DNA from: Lytechinus variegatus
Taxonomy: Eukaryota > Echinodermata > Echinoidea > Temnopleuroida > Toxopneustidae
DNA length: 64,000 nt
Assembly (NCBI RefSeq): GCF_018143015.1
Contig: NC_054751.1
Coordinates: 23,698,425 to 23,762,424 of the forward strand
Direction: 5' to 3'
Below the pieces are notes generated by a model, which worked only from the letters and a program-made list of their open reading frames with translations, was not told where the DNA came from and ran no database searches. This document shows positions 10,456 through 19,335 of this stretch, piece by piece. The stretch's first letter is position 1. Each line of letters begins with the position of its first letter. A program made the position numbers and the translations under genes.

Positions 10456-12504
10456 GACTCATGAATGAGATAGAATGAATGAGATGAATGAGATAGAATG
10501 AAATGTGTGTGTGGTTGAGTTTGTGTGTTTGTCTTGCCTTTGGAAAGTTGATTCATGATTTTGCCCCCCCCCATCTGAAAAATGGTTCGACGCCCCTGGC
10601 CGGGTCCCAGGTTCGATTCCCGGCAGTGACATTTTTTTCGGCCTCACCAATGTTTCCAAGGGTAGATAGCTCTGGGGAACATTGATTCAAGCTTCGCCTA
10701 CCATTGTTCTCTTCATTCATTTCTTTCACAATATACTTATAATTATATATACACAAAATTTATTTATATTCAAAACTTTTGTTCCACCCTCTTCAGGAAT
10801 GCCGAGTCCTGTAGATCAAACGAATGATGGTAGCAGTGAAAACACGAGTGGTAGTAATACAGTAGTCAATGTCAATAGTAGTGGAGCTGTGTATATAAGA
10901 TGGGGTAGAGATGTTTGTGTTGATGGATCAGAACTGCTTTATGCTGGTAAGAAAACATTTTCAAAAATACGTTGTATTTATTACCTTTTATTCAGTTTCA
11001 TTGATTCACGCAGTTCAGTGGACAAAAAGCTATGCGATGGGGGAAGGGACAGTAACTATATTTTGCAACAGAGTTAAAAGCAATATGGCAACAAATATAA
11101 GAATATTTTGTAAAAATAATGGAAATTAGAATATACAATAACTACAATCGAATAGCATGTTATATAATCTTCTGCTGAACTGTAGCTAGGGACACTTATT
11201 GCTTTTTGCATGTTAAACTTGATATATCTTGTACAAATAAGTACCTTGCCTTAACATTTAATTCTTCTGAAATATTTTTCACCTATGTGTAACTTCTAAA
11301 CCCCACACTGAAAGTCATTGTCACCTTTGAAAAAGAAATGTCAAATGGCTCAACTTGCCCCATCTGTGGGGTAAGTTGAGCCACCTTCTAGGGGTAAGTT
11401 GAGCCACAAAAAACAATCTACAAAAAGTATAGAGGTAAAACCATCACGCCAATTTTTTTATTTAAAGTCTTTTCACTTGCTAATTCTCCATAAATTCTAA
11501 CATCCTCTAAAAAAAGAGAGAACATTTACATAAATTAACTCCTGTCTGCCCGTTTATCGATGGCTTTTTAAGGTTCAACTTACCTCATGTTGGGTGGATT
11601 AAGTCACCCCACTCCGAACGTAATGCGGTAACTTTGCATGCATACATTTCTAATACATCCATCATGTAAAGGACTATGACAAGAATTAAGATCCATACTT
11701 GGACTAACAATGTTGTTCGTTTGTCTTTATTGTGTTTAAAGACGTGTGTGTGTAAAAAGCACCTGTCTATTTCACACCCTTTTTAATTTTTTTTGGCTGA
11801 AATTTGTATTTTTCCCTAGCTCTAAAAAGGTACTTTTTGTTAAAAAGTTGAAAACAATGTGGTGGGGTTAGGGGTTATGCAATGGGTCATCAATACACTT
11901 CACTAACACAATTCCTGACTCATTCATTATTGGCCTGGAGCTGGTGGCTCAACTTGCCCCAATGCTCAACTTACCCGCCTTCCCCTACTTATAAGCATTG
12001 TTGTGTATGCAATTTGTAGGAACTGCAGCAGGAGCTCACTACACACATACAGGAAGTGGTTCTAACTATCTATGTATGCCACCTGAACCTATTTATGATG
12101 AACATCAGTCTGGTGTACATCGTGGTCTGCTGTACTCTGCCGAATATGAGACCAGCAATGCCATCGGTCGTCTCCATGGTATCCACAACCACACACCAAA
12201 ATGTGCTGTCTGTAGGGCGCCCTCAGGACGATCTACCAAATTGATGATCCCTGCGCGGAACGAGTGCCCTTCTGACGAGTGGCGCCTGGAGTATAGTGGT
12301 TACCTCATGTCAGATTATTCTGGCCACAAACGTACTGAGTTCGTTTGTTTCGATCATGACATGGAAGCAGAGCCTGGTACAGCTGGAAACGAAAATGGGG
12401 CTCTCTTCTACATGGTAACAGCTACATGTGTGGCCGGAACTGGGCTTCGTTGTGGACCCTATATTGACGGTCAGGAACTCACTTGCGCTGTGTGTACGAT
12501 TTAG
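4887..12504 (+). CDS. Short-chain collagen C4-like secreted protein, gene 1 (four coding exons)
   Basis: Joined exons 4887-4974, 7322-7441, 10797-10946 and 12020-12504 give 843 bases, or 280 residues plus stop. Every intron interrupts a glycine codon in phase 1 (G|GT or G|GA) with GT-AG borders. Residues 1 to about 20 are a hydrophobic signal peptide. A CSLC motif precedes eight Gly-X-Y triplets, closed by another Cys; these cysteines probably link chains. A Ser/Asn-rich linker with NTS and NSS glycosylation sites follows. The last 180 residues form the family's C-terminal domain, with YIRWGRDVC, NYLCMPP, KCAVCRAPSG, MIPARNEC, EYSGYLMS and DGQELTC. In spongin short-chain collagens this domain has been proposed to be related to the collagen IV NC1 trimerisation domain. 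The product is presumably a secreted extracellular-matrix or body-fluid trimer. Gene 1 is the only complete intact copy in the window. Confidence 0.88.
5086..5345. mobile_element. Remnant of a hAT-like G-rich MITE
   Basis: A worn version of the CAGGGGCGGATCCAGG terminus followed by a G run and repeated short segments of the type 'tcattt...gttccacgaaaa'. The equivalent place in unit 2 (17442 on) keeps the unaltered terminus. No right end is visible. Confidence 0.45.
6060..6345. repeat. Interspersed repeat block in intron 2, unit 1
   Basis: A roughly 280-bp segment with mirror-like pieces (GGTGAAAATGTTGCAC and GTTGCACCTTTTCAC types). It recurs at 17930-18270, 18425-18720 and 58390-58650. No coding potential. 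Confidence 0.6.
6388..6617. mobile_element. hAT-like MITE with G runs (unit 1)
   Basis: The left end is CAGGGGCGGATCCAGG and the right end is CCTGGATCCGCCCCAGTG, nearly the reverse complement. The flanks GCCACGAT (6380-6387) and GCCACTGT (6618-6625) look like a worn 8-bp target duplication. CAGGG ends with an 8-bp duplication are typical of hAT elements. The interior is short and contains three long G runs. A copy sits at 58683-58900 in unit 3. Confidence 0.6.
6735..6960. repeat. Interspersed repeat with (AAT)n head
   Basis: An (AAT)n tract leads into a GC-richer segment containing TATATAGCGCATATCACTGC and TTACCTCACCTGGGTCGAG. The same structure occurs at 59030-59230, where the AAT tract is longer. 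It is a dispersed repeat of unknown class, possibly a SINE tail, and shows no coding potential. Confidence 0.5.
7322..7441 (+). CDS. Gene 1 collagen exon (eight Gly-X-Y triplets)
   Basis: A 120-bp exon with phase 1 at both ends, acceptor CATGTCAG and donor GTAGAA. It encodes PCSLCPE, then GAP-GPR-GPP-GDI-GLP-GRD-GRD-GRD, then ASCNGQLS. The three charged GRD triplets and flanking cysteines are identical in all copies. Because both borders are phase 1, the exon can be skipped or duplicated without changing frame. Confidence 0.88.
7482..7631. mobile_element. Small palindromic MITE, uninterrupted copy
   Basis: The left arm reads CCTCAGTCACATTTGCTC and the right arm is its reverse complement GAACAAATGTGACTGAGG with small changes, around a 60-bp AT-rich centre. 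It starts 40 bp after the collagen exon. In units 2 and 3 the same element is split by a Helitron-like insertion; a separate copy lies at 45735-45888. Confidence 0.6.
7632..8269. other. Intron 3 sequence, AT-rich, no gene
   Basis: The start is a (GATAAT)-like low-complexity tract. Near 8035-8130 there is a single copy of the repeat with CCCCTGTCCCCAAACTG and GAGAGAGCGAGG that is amplified in tandem at 32090-32540, 43070-43510 and 61985-62540. No coding sequence is supported. Confidence 0.5.
8270..8825. mobile_element. Inverted pair of tRNA-derived SINEs (pair 1)
   Basis: A + strand tRNA-like head starts at 8561 and a minus-strand one ends near 8714, tail to tail with about 20 bp between the arms. 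Each has an A box (TGGTCTAGTGG) and a B box (GGGTTCGATTCCC). The outer parts are also inverted copies of each other (8280-8345 against 8740-8823). The whole is a near-palindrome of about 550 bp. These are SINEs rather than working tRNA genes, because the acceptor strand is altered and the heads are attached to shared SINE bodies. Confidence 0.7.
8995..9350. mobile_element. Inverted pair of tRNA-derived SINEs (pair 2)
   Basis: A minus-strand head (about 9055-9130) faces a + strand head (about 9200-9275), each followed by the 'tttttcggcctcac' type body. The anticodon region differs between the copies, as expected for decaying SINEs. The pair forms a second large inverted repeat in intron 3 of gene 1. 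Confidence 0.65.
9400..9757 (+). mobile_element. tRNA-derived SINE, 5' part (interrupted)
   Basis: The tRNA-like head begins near 9713 with the A box and is cut at 9757 by the hAT-like element that follows. The rest of the SINE, with its B box, resumes at 10599. The upstream part, 9400-9700, contains further SINE-like sequence, including a worn minus-strand head near 9590-9660. Confidence 0.6.
9758..10598. mobile_element. hAT-like non-autonomous element inside a SINE
   Basis: The ends are CAGAGGTGTCGATCC and, inverted, CAGGGGCGTCGAACC. They are flanked by a perfect 8-bp duplication GCCGGGTC (9750-9757 and 10599-10606) that lies inside the tRNA-like head of a SINE. The interior is made of roughly 110-bp repeats, each carrying a CpG-rich palindrome of the type GCGCTTCGCGCTCGC (near 9970, 10185, 10270 and 10390), plus an (AT)n run at 10427-10456. 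No transposase is encoded. Confidence 0.75.
10599..10690 (+). mobile_element. tRNA-derived SINE, 3' part (resumed)
   Basis: This continues the head cut at 9757: B box GGTTCGATTCCCGGC, then the usual SINE body with TTTTTTTCGGCCTCACCAAT. It ends shortly before exon 3 of the collagen gene. Confidence 0.6.
10797..10946 (+). CDS. Gene 1 linker exon
   Basis: A 150-bp exon with phase 1 borders; acceptor CTCTTCAG, donor GTAAGA. It encodes a Ser/Thr/Asn-rich linker with two N-glycosylation sequons (NTS and NSS) and then GAVYIRWGRDVCVDGSELLY, the start of the family's C-terminal domain. Genes 2 and 3 differ at a few residues (for example ELVY instead of ELLY). Confidence 0.85.
11185..11985. mobile_element. 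TA-flanked TIR element in intron 3 of gene 1 only
   Basis: Same family as 1343-2189. The insertion can be read directly because gene 2 keeps the empty site: CTGAACTGTACTTACAAGC at 44634-44652. In gene 1 the TA is duplicated at 11183-11184 and 11986-11987. The left terminus is worn, while the right end CCCGCCTTCCCC is intact. The inner motif GGCTCAACTTGCCCC is again repeated in both orientations. It ends only 33 bp before the exon 4 acceptor. Confidence 0.75.
12020..12504 (+). CDS. Gene 1 terminal exon, C-terminal Cys-rich domain
   Basis: The acceptor AATTTGTAG ends at 12019 and TAG lies at 12502-12504. The exon encodes 160 residues with nine cysteines, including NYLCMPP, KCAVCRAPSG, IPARNEC, TEFVCFD and LTCAVCTI at the end. 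Length and motif order match the C-terminal domain of short-chain collagen C4 proteins. The gene 2 copy differs by about a dozen residues but keeps every cysteine. Confidence 0.9.
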
Positions 12505-13600
12505 AAATTGTTAAGATCGTGTGATAATATAGTGCGTACGTTTAATTATATCTGTGTAGTGTAGTTCATCTATTGAAACATGCAGTGGACAAAAGGAATT
12601 CCCGAAGGAATATTTGTCAATTCCAAGTAGCTAGTACTTTCGAAGTAGCTAGTACTTAGTTGCACCCACTGTTACTTTTTCCAGTGTGCCATTGACAGAT
12701 AATTTTCAGAAACCTTGATTTTGGGGGGTTTTAGGTTTTATAGCATGTATACAGCGAGGGAGAATATTGCCCACCCCTACCCCCTACTCCTTCAGTGTTT
12801 CAAAAAAGTTATGTAACCATATCATTCAAAAAATGGTTAAAGATTTAGTGACACGACATTTTCTCCTGTGACATTTGCTCCGGTCTTAATATCTCAGAGG
12901 GAGTGAGGATTTTCATAGAGATTTTGGTTCAGAATAGTGTAAAAATAAGGCTTAGGGTTTATGTTTGGCATAACGTGCAGATTTTCTATCGGGAGAATTG
13001 TCATGGAACCTTATCTTGAAATGGTGAACTGAAAGTTGACAGTCTGGAACTTACTCGAGGATCAGGCAATGCCCGGTCAACATTATAGTTACGTAATAAT
13101 ATTGGTTGTATTGTATCCATGCATCTAAAACTCCTTGAGTGTTGGCGGTATACTAGTAGTAGATATAATTATGGCGATCTGGGGATTGTTGCATAAAAGT
13201 TGTCAGCACCGACAGGTTATCGAGAAGCAGTTACCAGAGTAATCGATGGTAACCGTCAGACACCTGTGCTTCGCAGCCAATAAAAAAAAACATGGAAATT
13301 TTCGTTATGAGACGACAGATATTGATGAAACACCCCAGGTCTTCAATGTCTTCATGATGTTATCTCAGCGATATAAACACCTTTCTTTGAATATTTTTCT
13401 GGTAGAGTATTCTTCAGAATGATTGGAAACATGTTTAATATTCTTTATATACTGTATATCATAGTTGTTTATTAAATAAGACAACTCCAGAAAAAAGGTG
13501 TATATTTTTATCTCCATTTCATTCAGCATGACTGTTCAAAGTTTTGAGTTACAGAGATTTCTGTTCAAAGGTTGTGTCTTGCGTTAGTTTGGTGAATTAT
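12505..13600 (+). other. 3' UTR and downstream flank of gene 1
   Basis: No polyadenylation signal lies in the first 700 bases. The first AATAAA is at 13279-13284, so the 3' UTR may be about 800 bases, though this is unproven. Units 1 and 2 are recognisably alike through this region. In unit 2 the equivalent of 13262/13263 is split by a 3.86-kb transposon. Confidence 0.4.
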
Positions 13601-13724
13601 GTTGCGTTAACTACAGTATATGGAGCTGATGTGATGATGATGATTGATGTTGCCGATGATTTAAATGGGGAAAGTTCATAACTATTCCAAATTTGATTTA
13701 GTTTGTAAAACAAGGTGACGATGA

Positions 13725-13910
13725 GGAGGTGAGTGGGGAGGAGAGAAGGTGGTGGTGGACGATGACGAAGGCAGGCCGGAGCTAGGAGGAGGAGGAGGAG
13801 GAGGAAAAAAGAGGAATAGTAGTCCGGGCTGGGAGGAGCAGAAGGAGGAGGGCCAGGAGAAAGAGGTGGAGGAAGAGAAGTAGGAGGAGGAAGAGGGAGA
13901 CAGTGGCGGC
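13725..13910 (+). repeat. Purine-rich (GAG)n tract
   Basis: A nearly unbroken purine strand of GAG/GGA triplets about 180 bp long. It recurs with a different repeat make-up at 50620-50790. The proline- and leucine-rich frames on the opposite strand are by-products of this composition. Confidence 0.75.
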
Positions 13911-14367
13911 GGTGGTTTATTTTCTTACCTGATTTCCAAGAGAGCATTTGTATATATAAGCAAGCAATCATGCATTGGATCGTTATAAGGTCTCTTCCGA
14001 GTCCAGGGAACAGGGGAGCGTGTCATGAAAGGAGAATTTGGAAAATTTAATTAAACCTTCATAATGACGTTTTTGGAATGTTATATTCGCTTTCTTAAAT
14101 GTTTAATTTTCAAACAGGCAGATTTCGATCCACTCTACCTTCGTCTACCATGGAATTTTTTTTTCTTAAGAACTGAATTACCGAAAATGTTACTCACCCA
14201 CCACCCCCTAAAAAGAACTGAAAATCTTACTGGGACGTGTTGCCAGGATAATGAGCGCCCTAGCGGTGAAGTGGAAGTAGATATGGAGAAAATACATGAA
14301 GCAGGAAGAATGGGGCACATCCACATAATAAGCATGGGGGGGGGGGTACTGTGATATTTTGATTGTG
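13911..14367. other. Intergenic DNA, end of unit 1
   Basis: Conserved with 50790-51246. A 96-codon open frame at 14064-14354 recurs with mostly amino-acid-changing differences and no start-site context, signal or motif, so I do not call it a gene. A G run lies at 14338-14347. Confidence 0.5.
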
Positions 14368-14937
14368 CTGGGTATAAGACATGCATTGTTTTTAGCCTTG
14401 CCATTTTACCTCTGCCATTATAAGTTTAAGTGGCCTAGCTACTGATGCCTTCGATGAAGGTAATACCGTTCATAAAACACATGAAACAATATTCACCCTG
14501 TCTCTACAATTTTATTTATTATAAACTAACACAACAATCTAACAGATATGTCGACAAAGAATTCAGTTTTGTTCAGAATTTTGAAAGCTGCATCATCTAT
14601 GATTACAATTTTGCCTTCTCTTTTCATTTGTTATCTCCGTGCTTTGTACACGTTTTTCTGTGATTTTATTTCGTATATAGCTTTACTAATGCACCCTTCA
14701 GTGGCTGGTCTACGGGGGGGGGTAGGGGTTAACTTTTTGTTTGTCAAATTTCTCGGCCAAACTCCCTCCTTGGGAAAAAAATCTATATTCGCCCCTGTCC
14801 TTATTCCCGACAATCAAGATCCAATTATTTTCAGTTCTCATCTTCCCTCTTACCGGTGAATAAATGAACTTTCATTGAACACTAAAATCTCGACTGTTGA
14901 TTCCCCGTTTGTTCATTTAGATATGCCTTCATTCTAT
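14368..14937. other. Start of tandem unit 2, intergenic
   Basis: Matches 1-579 and 51247-51823 with small indels. The G run is shorter than in the other copies. No gene is visible. Confidence 0.6.
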
Positions 14938-15552
14938 CTTACCTATGGATGCTTCTGAACGCAGTCTAAGACTCTATATATTCAGTTCCAAATTCTGTCT
15001 CTTTAGGTTGGCCAGATCATGTCCTGGTGGGTCAGCGTCAAACTTGTACTTCACAGGTAGGTTCACATCTCCAATACTCCATTCTCGAAGATGTGGACAC
15101 TGGGTGCATTTACTAATTCATTACTTAGGCTATTCCAAGGTTTCCTAATTCTTACACTGTCTTATGTAAAAAAATTCTTACGTTTCTCAGTTACTGACCT
15201 CGGAATGTACAATTTTTATCATGATCTGTGGTAGGCCCGTGCACCTGACGACCCAAATCTGGCACTACCTCTTGTGAAATAACTTACATACCTGTGAAAT
15301 AACTTGTATGTTTCGATCATTATCTTCTCGCGCTCGGCGATATGCTTATGTAGGAAGTTTTAGTTGAATCAATCTTTGTTCATATTGAAGGTTCTTTACT
15401 TCAGGTACCAACTTAGTGGCCCTTCTTTGTACATTTTCTATTGCTTGAATATCTTTACATTTATTTTCTATTTTCTTCTGAAGTTTCATTTCGTTATTGA
15501 TAAATGACAATTTGTTCACTGTAATGTGCACGACTGAAGCAACTTTTGTCAA
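14938..15552 (-). mobile_element. LINE 3' fragment, unit 2
   Basis: Same reverse-transcriptase tail as 580-1206, in the same orientation and place. The frame from 15552 to 15346 keeps VQRRATKLVPEVKNL. The downstream part is further broken, and the copy carries a short duplication near 15290. A dead element older than the unit duplication. Confidence 0.7.
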
Positions 15553-16060
15553 GAGTTAGATTCAAGGAGGTGCATTTAATATACCAATTGGGCGCTGGGT
15601 TGCAATTGAGTCTATAATTATAGAGAAAAACAATCTTCATATCTGGGTCAAAGTTTGCCAACAGTGAATTTTAATGAAATCATAGATCGTGTTCGGTTTT
15701 TCTTTTTGCAAGTAAGTATAGCCTTATCTCCAAACATCACCGACACATGTAGGTGATATCGTTTATTGCTCTATCTATATAGGATCTGTCAAAATCCCGG
15801 ATCAGTTTGATCCGGAAAGCCACTGTGCACCCTGTCCGGGTCAAAGTATACCCGGAATTAGAACCGAATCGACACAGAAAGGGCCTTTATTTTATTTGTG
15901 ATTGGGAATATTTATCGTATTAACAGTATAAGGATCTCAAATTGAGGTAGGCCCGTATATTTCTCTCCAAATCTGGGGACATTTTGTCCAAGATGATAAG
16001 AACCAAGCACAGTGAACATTTTGCTTTATATATAGATTCCTTCACACTCTTAAAGGTCAA
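15553..16060. other. Unit 2-specific intergenic DNA
   Basis: This replaces about 2.5 kb found in units 1 and 3 (1207-3680 and 53520-55980). I see no terminal repeats, coding frame or known family in it. It ends next to a worn TTAA-flanked terminus (AAAGGTCAAGTCC near 16067). Confidence 0.4.
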
Positions 16061-16489
16061 GTCCATACGTTTTTACTATTTTTAGTCATATTTAACTAGA
16101 ATACATGAGGAATGGTGTCATCTTCTCGCTCTGTCCGACCATAAATACGGAAAATATATAAAATAATGCTAAACTTTCAAAATTATAATGTAAGAAGTTT
16201 TTTATTTTCATCCTATTTCAATTAAATTGTTTATGTTAATGCCTGTTAGATTTTACACTTTTTCCCAACTTGATTTTGGGCCACACATTTTTTTTCACTT
16301 CTCAAGAGTCAACCTTAAGAGAAAGAGAGAGAGAGGGGGGGGGGACAGGGAGAGAGATGGAGAGTGGGGGCACCTGCTTCTTTGAAAAATAGCTAAATAA
16401 AAAGTTAAACACACTCCCCTTTTTATCTAATTCTCAGGTCGGACGTCGTCTTACAAAAAAGTATACCCCCTCTTTTTTATATACAATCC

Positions 16490-16750
16490 TAAGTTGTCGA
16501 CAGTAATGACGGCACGGTCACAACGAAACAGTCGCTTTGATTGGCTGTTACCCTTTAGTGATGGGCGGGACTTCGTCCTCCTCTCAACCAATTAGAATTA
16601 ACAAACATGACGAAGTTCTCTTCCACGTATCTTCTTTGTAATCATAAAATGGCAATCACTGTCTCTTAACAAATCAGACAGCCAATCTAATTTCAGAAAA
16701 AGGGCCAGAGAAGTACCACATCGTGAAGAAAAGAAGAGATAGACTTAAAG
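16490..16750 (+). promoter_or_regulatory. Promoter-like block and leader exon of gene 2
   Basis: The same three boxes as in unit 1 are kept: GATTGG (16539-16544), GGGCGGG (16563-16569) and CCAAT (16588-16592). The leader exon donor is intact at 16750/16751. Nothing here explains loss of the gene; the damage lies in the next exon. Confidence 0.4.
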
Positions 16751-17177
16751 GTAAGGAAATTTACATTTCTCCAAGTCTCATCAATTCTTCATCACATCTA
16801 TTACTTAGGCTAATTGCATTGATGGTTCAGCAAAATTTTCGAAGAGATAATCTAAGTTTTTTTTAATTCAATATTTCTGCTATGATTTTCAAGTAGTGAA
16901 AAAAAACAAGAAGAAGAAGAGTGTGTATAATATCTTTACCCCTTGACTAAGGCTAGTGGTGCCATACAAGTCATGGAATGTAAGATCACGCCAAAAAAAG
17001 GAAAGTGTACCCAAAACAATAGTAAACAAATTTAAGAAATACACCCATCTTATCTTTCGAAATATAGACCCACCATTATCATTGACTCGAAAATTTATGC
17101 TAGTCGTGCATGTCTCAAGCATCTTGAGTTGAGTATTCCTCCAGTAATGAACGATCAAATTCCCTTTACTCCAACAG

Positions 17178-17312
17178 GAGCATCAAATCCCGAGCTGTGA
17201 CATCGGAATCCAGGACATACAAGATGACCAATCTATTACTCTGGATGATTTCTCTTAACCACAATTGCTACTGCTTCTGGTCTCACTATTGACGTAGACG
17301 GTCCGATCAATG
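17178..17312 (+). pseudogene. Gene 2 signal-peptide exon, frameshifted
   Basis: Splice sites (acceptor 17176-17177, donor GTATGT at 17313) and the ATG at 17224 match genes 1 and 3. An extra base in the signal-peptide region (about 17255-17265) shifts the frame, so translation from this ATG reaches a stop inside the exon. No other in-frame ATG in the exon restores the signal peptide. Unless this is a sequencing error or another first exon is used, gene 2 cannot make a secreted protein from this exon. Its downstream exons are still open, so the loss may be recent. Confidence 0.65.
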
Positions 17313-17442
17313 GTATGTAGTCCCGCAACATTTTATTGCCTTCTGACAATCTTAAAACGGCTTGATAATATTTGATGATAGTCATATTTTTGTATTAATT
17401 AATTTGGGCTTCAAAGACTCTGAATTATGCATGATTCCAACC

Positions 17443-17700
17443 AGGGGCGGATCCAAGATTTTCGAGGGGGGTATTTTTGTACAGGAAAAATAACCCCCAA
17501 TGAAAAATGTGATACGTCAGGAATAATATGGAAAGCAACAAAATTATATTCACTACAAAATGGAGGTCATTTTGTTCCAGGAAAAAATTGACAAGCAAAA
17601 AAATATATATAATGATAATAAATGAATGAATAGTGTTCACTTCAAAATTTAACTCATTTTGTTCAATGAAAAAATTGACATGTAAATAACAATAAATTGA
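17443..17700. mobile_element. hAT-like G-rich MITE remnant, gene 2
   Basis: The left end CAGGGGCGGATCCAAG is well preserved just after 17440, followed by a G run and repeated 'ttcattttgttcca' segments. No right terminus is found. It corresponds to the worn copies at 5086 and 57383. Confidence 0.5.
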
Positions 17701-17924
17701 TATAGTCTTACGATAACACGCATTAAAGTCAATAGTGTACAACATGATATTGAATCTGCAGTTCTGCACCTACCATTTCCACTGGTGGACTTCAGTGGTA
17801 AAAAAGGCTAACTGAATAACTATAGGCAATAATAACCTCAATACTTCTTGCTTATGACCCCCCCCCAAGAAATGAACCTAAAACAATAATGACCTAACGA
17901 GTATGTATAAAACTAACTTAAACT

Positions 17925-18720
17925 TTAACTTAATTTGACGTAGCTAAAAAAATCAGAAACATAATCATGATAATTATTAAGGGTATGGGAATGGATAATG
18001 GAGAGGAATTTATTAGTTATCATTTAAATTTACTTTGATGTCCTTTTCGGTACCCTAGTATGGTACAGAGATGAACCATGCAATAAAGATGGAAATTTGA
18101 ACCTTTCGTTACCTCACCTTAAAAGGTGAAATGTTGCACTTCTCAGGATGCAAATGAGCATTTAATGGTACAAATAATAATAGTGTGAATTGTTGCACCT
18201 TTTCACACTCAGGGTGCAAGATTACACCCCAAACATGTCAAAAGGTGCTACCAGTGATTCATGAGCAAACTTGACACGATGATGAAGTCAATTTTGTGCA
18301 ATAGTGTATTGGAAGATACTTTAGTTATAGGGGAAGTTCACCCTGACCAAGGAAATCTCCTTAATTTGACGAAGCTAAAAACAATTCAGAAACATAATAA
18401 TTAAGGTAATTGGAATGAATTATGGAGAGGGGTGTATTAGTTGTCATTCATATTCACTCAGATAATGCCCTTTTCGGCACCCTAATATGGTACAGAGATG
18501 AACCATGCAATAAAGATGCAAATTTAAACCTTTCGTAACGTCCATTATGCACATTAAAAGGTGAAAATGTTGCACTTCTCAGGATGCAATCGAGCATTTA
18601 TTGGTACAAATAATAGTAATAGTGTGAATTGTTGCACCTTTTCACACTCATGGTACAAGATTACACCCCAAACACGTCAAAAGGTGCTACCAGTGATTCA
18701 TGAGCAAAATTGAACCTTTA
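17925..18720. repeat. Local duplication of an intronic repeat block
   Basis: The block that occurs once in units 1 and 3 (6060-6345 and 58390-58650) occurs twice here, at about 17930-18270 and 18425-18720, separated by a short spacer. The two copies differ by several substitutions, so the duplication is not brand new. Confidence 0.6.
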
Positions 18721-18747
18721 TTTTTTAGTGTGAACATTGCTACGATC

Positions 18748-19335
18748 AGGGGCCGATCCAGGATAATACAAGGGGGGGGGGGGGCGCATTTTATCCGAGG
18801 AAAAATTTTACAAGCCAAAAAAAAAGTATTACCTACTGAAGTGAGGTGAAGGAGGACGTGACCTTGCCATTCTTGGTCTGGTACAGGGGCGGATCCAGCT
18901 CCCGCCAATTCGGTGGGGCCGATTTTTTTTCACCCATATTTTCCCCGATCGGCCATTCAAAGTTGATTTTTTGTTTGTTTCTTTGAAAAGGTTATCTCAG
19001 AAGCGTAATGAGCCAAAAAAATTGAGGGGGCTTGATACGGCATATCGCGTAAAATCAATAAGAAGTTCCGAGCGAGCGAGCAAAAGTTTTGACATTGTGA
19101 TTACCAAAATCAAAGTCTGTGATAGATTTTGACATAAAATTTGAAAAATTATAGGCCTTTATTTCACACTTACCCACCTATCCCAAAACGCCGATGTCCT
19201 AACAATAATTTATTAGCCTGATTTAAAAAAAAACAGCATAAAAATAGTAACAATCTCATGAGCCCTATTTGAATAGTGCAAGCGCGAAACGCGATCTGAA
19301 AGCTTTTGGAATTTCATATATTTTGTCCTGAAAAT
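18748..19335. mobile_element. Two truncated hAT-like left ends and flanking repeat
   Basis: CAGGGG(C)CGATCCAGG at about 18747 with a G run, then a second terminus CAGGGGCGGATCCAGC near 18885 followed by a stretch shared with 24419 and 35414. Neither has a right end. A short GCGAGCGAGC-type repeat follows near 19070. Confidence 0.45.

Noticed and set aside
13597-13971. Proline- and leucine-rich minus-strand frame
   Set aside because: It is the complement of the purine triplet tract.
14064-14354. 96-codon open frame repeated at 50947-51234
   Set aside because: The copies differ mainly by amino-acid-changing substitutions, there is no motif, signal or splice context, and a second frame is open on the other strand.
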